From NCBI GenBank assembly GCA_029907285.1, contig JARYMD010000294.1:1-5740 (forward strand): a stretch of 5,740 nucleotides of DNA. The letters are read 5' to 3'. The notes under the pieces are model-generated. The model saw only the letters and a list, made by a program, of their open reading frames with translations. It made no database searches and was not told where the DNA came from. The position numbers and the translations under genes are program-made. Positions 1 to 5,740 of this stretch are shown here, piece by piece; the first letter of the stretch is position 1; every line of letters starts with the position of its first letter. The stretch is from Verrucomicrobiota bacterium (GTDB lineage: Bacteria; Verrucomicrobiota; Verrucomicrobiia; Limisphaerales; J093).

Positions 1-1523
1 GCAACCAGACAGAATGTTCCGCCAAAGCCGCTTACGATCCTGTTCGGATTATCTTCTTTCAGGTTCGGGTACAATGCCCCGAGCCCAATCGCAAGCGCAT
101 TCAGCGTGAATGTCATCACGACCGCCGACAGGCCGAGATCGGCAAGTTTTTCAACTTCGAGTTTGAGCATCCAGCCGGACAGCAACATCAGCCCGACCGT
201 TACGCAAAGCGACACCGCCGTGCTCAACGCGAACTTTGTGATGATGACCTGCGGCAGGCCAATCGGCGCCATCCCAACAATCCAGACCCGCTTTCCTTCA
301 AGCGAGAACTGGGGATAAACGAACCGGGTCGTTACCGTGGCCAGATTGAGAGCGCAAGCGCACAAGTTGAGATAAGACACAACATGGCTCCAGAACGGGC
401 TTGTGAGTTGGGCGCCAAAGTGCCGCAGGTTCAAAATGTACACTGCAAGCAGGCCAAAAAGCACAACCGTCTGCCCCCATTGCGCCGTGTCACGCCAGAA
501 CACGCGCATGTCTTTTACGATGAGAGCCCGCTTGTCCGGCTTCAGCCATGGGATTGCGCTGATCATCCGGTCAACCGGCCCGTGTTCTCGTGCATCAACC
601 GCGCGGCGTTTCCGCCATGTCCGGTACCATTTCCATCGTCCAAGTGCGCTGCCCCGGCTCTGAACAATCGAAGCTGCATTGTAGAATGCAGTGCCAGTCA
701 GTGTAAGTGCCAGAGTGCCGAGGAAAAATGCGTTGCTTGCCATGACCAATGCGTAAAAAGCCGCATCTCCAAGCGCGCCTTCAGCCCACTGTTGAATGCC
801 AGCCGCAACCCAGTAGCTCGGCAGGAACGGGAACAAAGCGAATCGCGTTTTGCCCAGCAAACGATCCAGCACAACCAGAACACGCGTTTCGAGTTCTTCG
901 TCGGTGACACCGACCGGCTTCAGCCACACAGCGCCGAACGCGATCAGCATTGCTGCTGTGGCCAGAAGACCGATCTGGAAGCTGCGCCTGTCCAAAAACC
1001 GCGCCAACAAAAGCGCGCACCACGCGCCCCCGGATGCAGGAATTGCTATCGCCAGCAATATCAGCAACAGCGTCGCCGGGTAAAAATGCCACGGCACCTG
1101 CTGCGTCAGGCCATATGCCGCCACCATCGGCGCAACAAGAAACAAGAATGCCCACGACGCCAGAATTGCGCTCTCAATGAATTTCCATTGAAAGATCGTC
1201 TGGACTGGAACGGGCAGCGGAAGCAGAAACAACGTCTCACGGTTCTTGAACAAACTCGTGTAGCTTACGATCATGTTGCTCAACAGCAACAGAATGAACA
1301 GGAAGGCAAATAACAGAAACATCATCCGCTCGATCAACACATGGCCAAGGCCCGGAAATGACCCCGCAAATTTGAGTCCCTTGTAGAAGAGAACGAACGC
1401 CAAAGCTGCGTACCCGGCCAGAAACATCGCAATCACAGCCCTCAGCAGCCACGATTGCTGCCGCACCGAAAGCAAACGGCGCCATGCCTGAAGAAGGTTC
1501 ACCTTCACCAACAGCCAAAGCAT
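1..1523 (-). CDS. ABC transporter permease, polytopic membrane protein (partial, C-terminus beyond the left edge)
   Basis: My own minus-strand translation is open from 1523 to the left edge, 507 residues without a stop, so the C-terminus is missing. It is a strongly hydrophobic integral membrane protein. Likely membrane segments lie near residues 28-48, 64-86, 118-140, 146-172, 181-201, 254-284, 350-366, 376-398, 428-452 and 465-485. A basic, hydrophilic cytoplasmic loop (about 290-340, rich in Arg, Lys and Trp) separates two halves. The end in view reads ALYPNLKEDNPNRIVSGFGG, a motif I associate with large ABC-2-like exporter permeases paired with a separate ATPase. The ATPase gene lies directly upstream, so the two should form the transporter core in the cytoplasmic membrane; the substrate is unknown. 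I chose ATG at 1521-1523 because the protein then opens with an amphipathic MLWLLVKVNLLQAWRRLL stretch; GTG at 1551-1553 is an in-frame alternative. Neither has a clear Shine-Dalgarno sequence. Confidence 0.85.
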   Translation of the reverse strand, partial: MLWLLVKVNLLQAWRRLLSVRQQSWLLRAVIAMFLAGYAALAFVLFYKGLKFAGSFPGLGHVLIERMMFLLFAFLFILLLLSNMIVSYTSLFKNRETLFLLPLPVPVQTIFQWKFIESAILASWAFLFLVAPMVAAYGLTQQVPWHFYPATLLLILLAIAIPASGGAWCALLLARFLDRRSFQIGLLATAAMLIAFGAVWLKPVGVTDEELETRVLVVLDRLLGKTRFALFPFLPSYWVAAGIQQWAEGALGDAAFYALVMASNAFFLGTLALTLTGTAFYNAASIVQSRGSALGRWKWYRTWRKRRAVDAREHGPVDRMISAIPWLKPDKRALIVKDMRVFWRDTAQWGQTVVLFGLLAVYILNLRHFGAQLTSPFWSHVVSYLNLCACALNLATVTTRFVYPQFSLEGKRVWIVGMAPIGLPQVIITKFALSTAVSLCVTVGLMLLSGWMLKLEVEKLADLGLSAVVMTFTLNALAIGLGALYPNLKEDNPNRIVSGFGGTFCLV

Positions 1524-1568
1524 GCCGGTATTTGATGTCGAGGCACAGTTCACGCGCAGAGTCCCATC

Positions 1569-2333
1569 TTACAACCCCGCCTTTTGTGCAACGCCTTGCA
1601 CGTCAGCCGCGGATTCCCGGGCCGTCAAAGCAAGAAACGTCTGTTCAAGTGCACCGTCGGTGCCGCTCTGCCGTCGAAGGTCATCCCTTGTGCCCACGGC
1701 TATCAATCGGCCCTCGTGCATAATGCCAATTCGATCCGCCATTTCCTCAGCAACGCTCAACTGATGTGTCGAGATGAAAACTGTCGTCCCCGCCCGGGAC
1801 CGTTCTTTCAAAATGTCCTTCAGAACCCGCGCGTGCTGCGGGTCTATTCCCACCATCGGCTCGTCAAGAACGAACACCGACGGCTCGTGGAGCAACGCCG
1901 AGACAATGGCGACCTTCTGTCTTGTTCCATGCGAAAGCGATTCGATGGGGTTGCCCAGATACGGATCGAGGCTGAAACGGGCCGATAACTCGCGGGCAAT
2001 GCGCTCGAGTCGTGCGCTTTCCATGAGAAAAAGCTGGCCTATGAACCTGAAAAACTCCCACGGCGTGAGTTTGTCGTACAAAAACGGAAAGTCCGGCACG
2101 TAGGCCAACTGGCGCCGAGCCTCCAATGGCTGCTGCACGACGTCATGCCCGCTCACGCGCACCGAACCTGACGTTGGTTTCATCAGGCCGGCGATCATTT
2201 TGATCGTGGTTGTTTTGCCTGCCGCGTTTGGACCCAGCAAAGCAAAAAACTCTCCCCTTGGGACCGTCAAAGTCACATTGTTGACAGCAACAAGGTCGCC
2301 GAACTTTTTCACAAGGTTGATCAGCTCAATCAT
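1569..2333 (-). CDS. ABC transporter ATP-binding protein
   Basis: The gene encodes a 254-residue cytoplasmic nucleotide-binding subunit, a normal size for a stand-alone ABC ATPase, which hydrolyses ATP to drive the neighbouring permease. Motifs appear in the expected order: Walker A GPNAAGKT (34-41), a Q-loop region YVPDFPFLYDKLT (78-90), signature LSHGTRQK (133-140), Walker B VFVLDEP followed by the MVGID D-loop (153-164), and the switch histidine in ISTH (187-190). Two positions are unusual. Walker A has Ala where most relatives have the Gly of NGAGKT, and Asp81 stands where the Q-loop Gln is usual. All catalytic residues are present, so the protein should be active. The overall pattern is that of ATPases of ABC-2 type exporters (BcrA/Ecs-like group). 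Start ATG at 2331-2333 lies 8 nt after the stop of the preceding gene, and the permease follows after about 45 nt in the same reading frame. Function as an ABC ATPase is certain, the substrate is not known. Confidence 0.95.
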   Translation of the reverse strand: MIELINLVKKFGDLVAVNNVTLTVPRGEFFALLGPNAAGKTTTIKMIAGLMKPTSGSVRVSGHDVVQQPLEARRQLAYVPDFPFLYDKLTPWEFFRFIGQLFLMESARLERIARELSARFSLDPYLGNPIESLSHGTRQKVAIVSALLHEPSVFVLDEPMVGIDPQHARVLKDILKERSRAGTTVFISTHQLSVAEEMADRIGIMHEGRLIAVGTRDDLRRQSGTDGALEQTFLALTARESAADVQGVAQKAGL

Positions 2334-2341
2334 CGTTCGAT

Positions 2342-3181
2342 TCAGCGAATGCTCGAGAGCTTCGAGAACGCCTCATTCACAAGCAGCACGTCGCCCGGCA
2401 GTTCAAGACGCAAAATTTCGCCGACGCGGCTCACGTGGACAACCGCATGGAACTTGTCAAAAAGGCGGGCCTGCAGCCTGTAAACGCGCACCCGGGCGTT
2501 TCCAGCTTCCAACCAATCGTTTCGCGCCTCCCAATTCAACCCCAGATCGAGTTTCGCAATCGACTTCAGGTCGCCCGATGGCATTGCAGGCAGGCCGGAA
2601 AGCAAAAGGCCCCCAAACGGCAATCCCAAACCACCCAGCAACTTGTCCGGCTTTGAAAGGTCGCTGAACGTGAACGTCCGTTCCCATGCGGATTCATCGT
2701 CGCGCCGTGCGACGGTGATTGTCTGAGCAGCCGCATCGGCTTTGACATCGATTGTGAGCGGACGCGCGTACAGCCTCAGACTCATGTTGCGCCATGCCTT
2801 GTTGCTGCCAAATTCGGAATGCCATGTGACCCGCAGCCTTGGCTGATTGGTGTTGATCAGAATGTTGCCTTCAAGGTCAAGGGTGTACCCTGTGATTCTT
2901 TCGACGCGGCCCTCGATTGATTCGATGTCCGGGTTCTGTTGGTTCTGGTTCCCGGCTTCGGTGATATTCGCCCACCATCGGCAGTAACCAAGGCGCCGGC
3001 CACGCTGGTACACTTCAAGTGAAGAGTCATCGGGCGCAGTCAGAATCCGAGTCCAAACAAGGTCCGGCGGCACAGGACTCCCGCTCTTGCCTTGCCGGCC
3101 GCTCATTTCCGCGCGCCACAGCAGAATGTTCATCGTCACCCAAAACAGGATGACCACCGAGAAGTACAGGCGCCTTGTCAT
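2342..3181 (-). CDS. Membrane-anchored protein of unknown function, possible accessory subunit of the ABC module
   Basis: This 279-residue protein is one I do not recognise. Residues 1-4 are basic (MTRR) and 5-22 form one hydrophobic helix without a convincing signal peptidase site or lipobox cysteine, so it is most likely a signal anchor with the remainder outside the cytoplasmic membrane. The outer part is of mixed beta character. It has a Trp/Arg-rich stretch (about 43-72, including RRLGYCRWWANI), an Asn/Gln-rich patch (77-83), several short alternating strands (about 95-160), a Gly/Leu-rich segment LLGGLGLPFGGLLLSGLP (181-198) and a final strand-rich section (about 229-268). The coding frame is supported by tight packing: its ATG shares one base with the trpC stop (TGATG, 3179-3183), and its TGA lies 8 nt before the ABC ATPase start. 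This suggests translational coupling and co-expression with both. A role as a periplasmic partner of the transporter is inferred from position only. Confidence 0.8.
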   Translation of the reverse strand: MTRRLYFSVVILFWVTMNILLWRAEMSGRQGKSGSPVPPDLVWTRILTAPDDSSLEVYQRGRRLGYCRWWANITEAGNQNQQNPDIESIEGRVERITGYTLDLEGNILINTNQPRLRVTWHSEFGSNKAWRNMSLRLYARPLTIDVKADAAAQTITVARRDDESAWERTFTFSDLSKPDKLLGGLGLPFGGLLLSGLPAMPSGDLKSIAKLDLGLNWEARNDWLEAGNARVRVYRLQARLFDKFHAVVHVSRVGEILRLELPGDVLLVNEAFSKLSSIR

Positions 3182-4002
3182 CAGGTCAAAGACTCAGCGT
3201 CATTTGCCAGCAGTTCAGCCACCTTTTGTTGAATCGCCGGCGCGCGTACCAAAGTCTCCCCAACCAGAATAGCATCCGCACCGGCGCGCTTGACGCGTTC
3301 GACATCGGCGCGCGTCTTGATGCCGCTCTCGGAGACCAGCAGAATGTCATTCTTTGCCGCGCTGGACTTGATCGCACGGGCAAGGCGTTCGGTGACCGCA
3401 ACGTCAACTTTGAATGTGCGAAGGTCACGATTGTTGATCCCGATGAGCCTTGCGCCGCAACCAAGGGCACGTTCGAGATCGTGTTCGTCGTGCACCTCGA
3501 CAAGGACGGCCAATCCGGCCGACACTGCAAGGCTGTGCAGCCGACCCAGCTCCGCGTCCCCAAGAATCGCCGCTATCAAGAGAATCGCGTCCGCACCACA
3601 CTGGATCGATTCGAGAATCTGTCGTTCGTCTATGATGAAATCTTTGCGGAGTAACGGGAGCGGGACGGACCTTCTGACGTTTCTCAGGTCCTCAAGCGAC
3701 CCTTTGAAGAACCGCTGGTCTGTCAATACCGAGATGCATGCTGCACCCGCCGAATGATACTCTCTTGCGAGCGCCAGGGGATCAAAGTCGTCTCGAATAA
3801 TGCCCGCCGACGGCGACGCGCGTTTCACTTCGGCAATGAGAGCAACTCCCTCAGGCCTGAACCTCGCTACCGCGCCGGCGAAGTCGCGTTGGTCCCCCCG
3901 GCTTTTCATGGCGGATTGAAGAATCTCGGGACTGATGTCAGCAACCGGCAGGCGCGCTGCCTCGGTCCGTTTGTGTTGAACGATTTCGTCAAGGATGGTC
4001 AC
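3181..4002 (-). CDS. trpC: Indole-3-glycerol phosphate synthase
   Basis: TrpC catalyses ring closure of carboxyphenylamino-deoxyribulose phosphate to indole-3-glycerol phosphate, the fourth step of tryptophan synthesis from chorismate, in the cytoplasm. The protein is a single (beta/alpha)8 barrel of about 273 residues, the usual length for a monofunctional enzyme, with no fused TrpF domain. Counting from the GTG start, catalytic positions are intact: Glu58 and Lys60 in IAEVKRASPSAG, Lys120 in PLLRKDF, Glu169 in VLVEVHDEHDL, Asn190 in IGINNRDL, and Glu225-Ser226 in LVSESGI. The phosphate-binding end AILVGETLVR is also present. No ATG lies near the N-terminus. GTG at 4000-4002 gives the family-typical opening (M)TILDEIVQHKR; TTG at 4006-4008 would add two residues. 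Neither has a good Shine-Dalgarno sequence. The gene starts 32 nt after prfB and its stop overlaps the next start (TGATG). No other trp gene is present in the window, so this copy lies apart from any classical trp operon in view. Confidence 0.96.
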   Translation of the reverse strand: MTILDEIVQHKRTEAARLPVADISPEILQSAMKSRGDQRDFAGAVARFRPEGVALIAEVKRASPSAGIIRDDFDPLALAREYHSAGAACISVLTDQRFFKGSLEDLRNVRRSVPLPLLRKDFIIDERQILESIQCGADAILLIAAILGDAELGRLHSLAVSAGLAVLVEVHDEHDLERALGCGARLIGINNRDLRTFKVDVAVTERLARAIKSSAAKNDILLVSESGIKTRADVERVKRAGADAILVGETLVRAPAIQQKVAELLANDAESLT

Positions 4003-4034
4003 AGACAAAACACGGGCTTGTACGAGCCGGTTTG

Positions 4035-5181
4035 TTATTCCTCATCGGCTTCGTCTTTGATTCCGGGCTGGCGTTTGGTCGGGCACCCGGCTTTCAGCCA
4101 GCCATTGACAAACATGTCGAGGTTCCCATCAAGGACAGAATCCGTATCGCCGGTTTGGATTCCAGTACGAAGGTCCTTGACCATGCGATAGGGCTGCAGC
4201 ACGTAACTCCGAATCTGGTTGCCCCATCCGATGCTCCCTTTTTCCCCGTAAAACCGTTCCATCTCGGCGCGTTGTTGGTCCTCGCGCAACGCGTAGAGTT
4301 TTGCAAGGAGCAACTTCATTGCGGCAGCCCGGTTCTGATGTTGCGATCTCTGGCTCTGGCTGGCGGCAACGATCCCCGTCGGCAGATGCGTGATTCGCAC
4401 CGCCGTTTCCACCTTGTTGACGTTTTGCCCGCCCTTGCCACTTGAACGGTAGGTGTCGATTTTCAATTCGTTCGGCGGAACCACGATGTCGGTTCCCTCC
4501 TCAATCTCGGCGATCACGTCCACGCTCGCGAAGCTCGTGTGGCGCCGCCTGTTCGCATCAAACGGCGATATCCGCACCAGTCGGTGAACACCGCGTTCGG
4601 CCTTGCAGAATCCGTACGCGTTCTCACCGGTAATCATCAAGGTTGCACTCTTGATGCCGGCGACTTCACCGGGCACCATGTCGCTTATCTCGACCTGCCA
4701 ATTGTGCGATTCGCACCACCGCTGATACATGCGCAACAGCATGTTTGCCCAGTCGCACGATTCTGTTCCGCCCGCGCCGGCGTTTATGCTCAGGATGCAG
4801 TTGCGCTTGTCATGAGGCCCGTTGAGCAAGGTCCGAAGTTCCAATGCGTCAACGTCCTGTGCGAATCTCACAACGTCGCGTTCGAGTTCTTTTCCAAGCT
4901 CGATTTGGGCGGCTTCAGGCTCGGATTCCCCCAGCTCAATCATGACGCGCAAATCGTCGAGCCGTTTCTCAGCCTCCAGCAGCGGTTCGAGCCGACGCCG
5001 GATTCCGCCAGCCTCGTCAATCAAAGCTTGAGCTTGCTCGCGGCTGTCCCAGAAGTTCGGCCGTGACATTTCCTCCTCGATTTTTGCCAGCCGTTGTTGT
5101 TGAGCTGGCACGTCAAAGAAACCTCCGCAACGCTGACAGCTTGCGCCCGATCTCAGCCACTCTAAGTTTGATGTCGTCCAT
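4035..5181 (-). CDS. prfB: Peptide chain release factor 2 (programmed +1 frameshift)
   Basis: RF2 recognises UGA and UAA stop codons on the ribosome and triggers release of the finished protein. The gene is in two frames. A 22-codon leader ORF starts at ATG 5179-5181 (MDDIKLRVAEIGRKLSALRR, then FL) and meets TGA at 5113-5115; after a +1 shift the second frame runs from 5114 to the TAA at 4035-4037. The joined product is about 381 residues, close to the usual 365-375. Key motifs are the stop-codon-reading SPF tripeptide (residues 205-207, in RLVRISPFDANRRRH) and the catalytic GGQ loop (250-252, in SSGKGGQNVNKVETAVRITH). Both match E. coli RF2 numbering, which supports the chosen ATG; an adjacent in-frame ATG at 5182-5184 would add one Met. 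Residue 246, a functional variation site in E. coli (Thr or Ala), is Ser here. The N-terminal part (about 24-110) is charged and helical, as expected for domain 1. The gene is first in the cluster. No Shine-Dalgarno sequence precedes either ATG. Confidence 0.97.
5112..5126 (-). promoter_or_regulatory. prfB programmed +1 ribosomal frameshift site
   Basis: On the minus strand the sequence reads GGAGG-TTT-CTT-TGA-C. The GGAGG can pair with the 16S anti-Shine-Dalgarno sequence inside the coding region, CTT is the slippery P-site codon, and TGA followed by C is a poor termination context. The spacing of one codon between the GGAGG and CTT equals that in E. coli prfB. In the known mechanism, low RF2 lets the ribosome pause at UGA and slip from CUU to UUU, so RF2 controls its own synthesis. 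A conventional gene caller will start the gene at the GTG at 5109-5111 and lose the first 23 residues. Confidence 0.95.
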
Positions 5182-5288
5182 CATAGGCACGTTATGCTAT
5201 ACCAAACAGCCCGGTCACGCCAGCTTTTTGAGCCCGGGCGGCACTTCCGACCAAACCCGGCTATGGCAGAGAGATCAAGGAGTGCAAT

Positions 5289-5305
5289 AGAGTGCCAGGC
5301 ACTCT
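5289..5305. repeat. 17-nt near-perfect palindrome
   Basis: AGAGTGCCAGGCACTCT consists of two 8-base arms that are exact reverse complements around one central A. It could be a regulator binding site, about 105 bases upstream of prfB, or one copy of a dispersed intergenic palindrome. With only one copy in the window the choice cannot be made here. Confidence 0.6.
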
Positions 5306-5335
5306 GTTTGCAGTGTGGGCGGAGCGCCTGCCCTG

Positions 5336-5347
5336 TCTTGCGCAAGA
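5336..5347. repeat. Perfect 12-bp palindrome
   Basis: TCTTGCGCAAGA is identical to its reverse complement over all 12 bases. It lies 31 bases beyond the 17-nt palindrome. With no loop it is better suited to binding a dimeric protein than to forming an RNA hairpin. Function is unknown. Confidence 0.5.
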
Positions 5348-5361
5348 TTTCATCAACGGTA

Positions 5362-5383
5362 GGGCGCGCCGTCCCCGGCGCCC
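5362..5383. repeat. GC-rich inverted repeat, 6-bp stem
   Basis: GGGCGC at 5362-5367 pairs with GCGCCC at 5378-5383 across a 10-nt loop. No T-run follows in either direction, so it is not a typical terminator. In sequence this GC-rich, a stem of this length can arise by chance. Confidence 0.35.
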
Positions 5384-5484
5384 CGCCACTGCGACAGACA
5401 GCTTTTCGTTTCCGTGCAGACGCGAAACTCTGGCAGCGATCGATTGTCCCGCACTTTGGGCGACGCTGCGCCCGCGGCCGTTAG

Positions 5485-5505
5485 AGTCCCGCCTTCGGGC
5501 GGACT
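5485..5505. repeat. Stable hairpin with TTCG tetraloop
   Basis: CCGCCTTCGGGCGG (5489-5502) folds into a 5-bp GC stem closed by a C(TTCG)G loop, an exceptionally stable tetraloop in RNA of the plus strand. Skipping the unpaired C at 5488, the pairs 5487-5503, 5486-5504 and 5485-5505 extend the stem to 8 bp. On the minus strand the loop would be CGAA. No T-run follows in either direction, so it is more likely a dispersed repeat unit or a structured RNA element than a terminator. Confidence 0.55.
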
Positions 5506-5532
5506 TGAAAGAAGCACGCATTGAACAGTGAC

Positions 5533-5574
5533 ACTTTGTACGTTGCACGTTGAGCGTTGAACGTTGTACGTTCC
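5533..5574. repeat. Tandem heptamer array, six units, consensus RCGTTGN
   Basis: Six consecutive 7-nt units begin at 5533, 5540, 5547, 5554, 5561 and 5568 with no gap. Five carry the core CGTT at the same phase, and the first has CTTT. The last unit ends in TCC instead of TGN. The exact period excludes a coding origin that needs multiples of three, although a frame through it gives a repetitive NVQ-type peptide on the minus strand. It may bind a protein, or be part of a dispersed intergenic element together with the inverted copy at 5605-5625. Confidence 0.7.
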
Positions 5575-5604
5575 CAAACAGACAGCCAATCCGGTCAACT
5601 GGAA

Positions 5605-5625
5605 GGAACGCTCAACGTCCAACAG
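5605..5625. repeat. Inverted copy of the heptamer array, three units
   Basis: Read on the minus strand, 5625 to 5605 gives three heptamers, CTGTTGG, ACGTTGA and GCGTTCC, in phase with the array at 5533-5574 and with the same terminal CGTTCC. Compared over 21 bases with 5554-5574 it matches at 16 positions. AACGCTCAACGT (5607-5618) is also an exact 12-base reverse complement of 5547-5558. The two arrays thus face each other across 30 bases (5575-5604) and can form a large stem. Confidence 0.65.
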
Positions 5626-5661
5626 CGAAGCGGTCAACACCGCAGCGTTTAATGGCGCAGG

Positions 5662-5709
5662 CGCCGGGCCACTGCCCGCCGGGCAACTTTGGTTCCGGCT
5701 GCGCCGGGC
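5662..5709. repeat. Three copies of CGCCGGGC with a GC-rich hairpin
   Basis: CGCCGGGC occurs at 5662-5669, 5677-5684 and 5702-5709. The middle copy lies in GCCCGCCGGGC (5674-5684), an 11-nt palindrome around one base. CCGGC (5695-5699) pairs with GCCGG (5703-5707) across a 3-nt loop. The block separates the heptad element from the AT-rich right edge. Function is unknown, and GC-rich short repeats may arise by chance. Confidence 0.35.
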
Positions 5710-5740
5710 TGCATTGTCATATTGAAGAATTATTCATATT

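Larger units (their letters stand above)
5185..5740. other. Intergenic region, no convincing gene, rich in palindromes and short repeats
   Basis: This stretch of about 555 bases upstream of prfB holds no ORF with protein-like composition, recognisable domain or ribosome binding site. The open frames seen on either strand give Arg/Ala/Ser-rich, low-complexity translations running through hairpins. Instead it contains several separate symmetric elements, listed individually. No tRNA-like or rRNA-like structure was seen. No rho-independent terminator was found: the hairpins lack a following T-run on either strand. The promoter of prfB should lie here but I could not place it with confidence. The last 25 bases are AT-rich and may belong to regulatory sequence of a gene beyond the right edge. 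Confidence 0.7.

Noticed and set aside
384..1313. Plus-strand open frame of 309 codons
   Set aside because: It lies antisense to the permease. Its translation is Gln/Arg/Cys-rich with no domain-like pattern, while the opposite strand gives a coherent membrane protein open to the window edge.
4035..5111. prfB taken as starting at GTG 5109-5111
   Set aside because: This omits the start of the N-terminal helical domain. The upstream leader ORF with GGAGG-TTT-CTT-TGA-C shows the gene begins at 5181 or 5184 with a +1 frameshift.
5196..5201. Possible -10 box TATAGC for prfB on the minus strand
   Set aside because: No acceptable -35 hexamer at the right distance was seen, and the leader would be only a few bases long. 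It remains possible but unsupported.
5261..5548. Minus-strand open frame of 95 codons upstream of prfB
   Set aside because: The translation is Arg/Ala/Ser-rich, runs through the palindromes and the TTCG hairpin, and has no recognisable motif or ribosome binding site. It is more consistent with GC-rich repeat DNA.
5533..5625. CRISPR array
   Set aside because: The repeat units are only 7 nt and contiguous, with no unique spacers of 25-40 nt and no cas genes.
5353..5640. Minus-strand open frame of 95 codons through the heptad array
   Set aside because: It overlaps the frame above and its NVQRSTCNVQ-like stretch is simply the translated heptad repeat, so it is not evidence of a protein.
5674..5709. 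Rho-independent terminator
   Set aside because: GC-rich hairpins are present but no T-run follows on either strand, and no gene ends next to them inside the window.

Overview
The window is a compact run of five genes, all on the minus strand, followed on the right by about 555 bases with no convincing gene. Read in the direction of transcription (right to left), the order is prfB (peptide chain release factor 2), trpC (indole-3-glycerol phosphate synthase), a membrane-anchored protein of unknown function, an ABC transporter ATPase, and an ABC transporter permease cut by the left edge. The spacings are 32 nt (prfB to the preferred trpC start), a 1-nt TGATG overlap (trpC to the unknown gene), 8 nt and about 45 nt. 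No terminator-like hairpin followed by a T-run was seen between the genes, so a single transcription unit is likely.

The clearest special feature is in prfB. Its reading frame is split after a short leader ORF by an in-frame TGA. The site has the full classical RF2 autoregulatory +1 frameshift signal: a GGAGG Shine-Dalgarno-like sequence, one spacer codon, then CTT TGA C. The reconstructed protein carries the SPF and GGQ motifs at the same residue numbers as E. coli RF2.

The genes probably do not form one pathway. prfB acts in translation termination and trpC in tryptophan synthesis, here with no other trp gene in view. The three downstream genes look like an export or membrane-remodelling module: an ATPase, a polytopic permease, and a single-pass protein with a large extracytoplasmic domain that may be an accessory subunit. 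Substrate and function of that module cannot be read from the sequence.

The gene-free right part (about 5185 to 5740) is rich in small symmetric elements: a 17-nt palindrome, a perfect 12-bp palindrome, a C(TTCG)G hairpin, a six-unit tandem array with exact 7-nt period that recurs inverted about 30 nt further on, and GC-rich hairpins near the edge. This looks like intergenic repeat DNA rather than decayed coding sequence.

The organism is a moderately GC-rich bacterium. The permease type, the weak Shine-Dalgarno signals and the CGTT-type intergenic repeats remind me of Verrucomicrobiota (Pedosphaera/Limisphaera-like). That is recollection and inference, and no marker here settles it. I saw no complete new system; the best candidates for novelty are the unknown gene beside the ABC module and the heptad repeat element.
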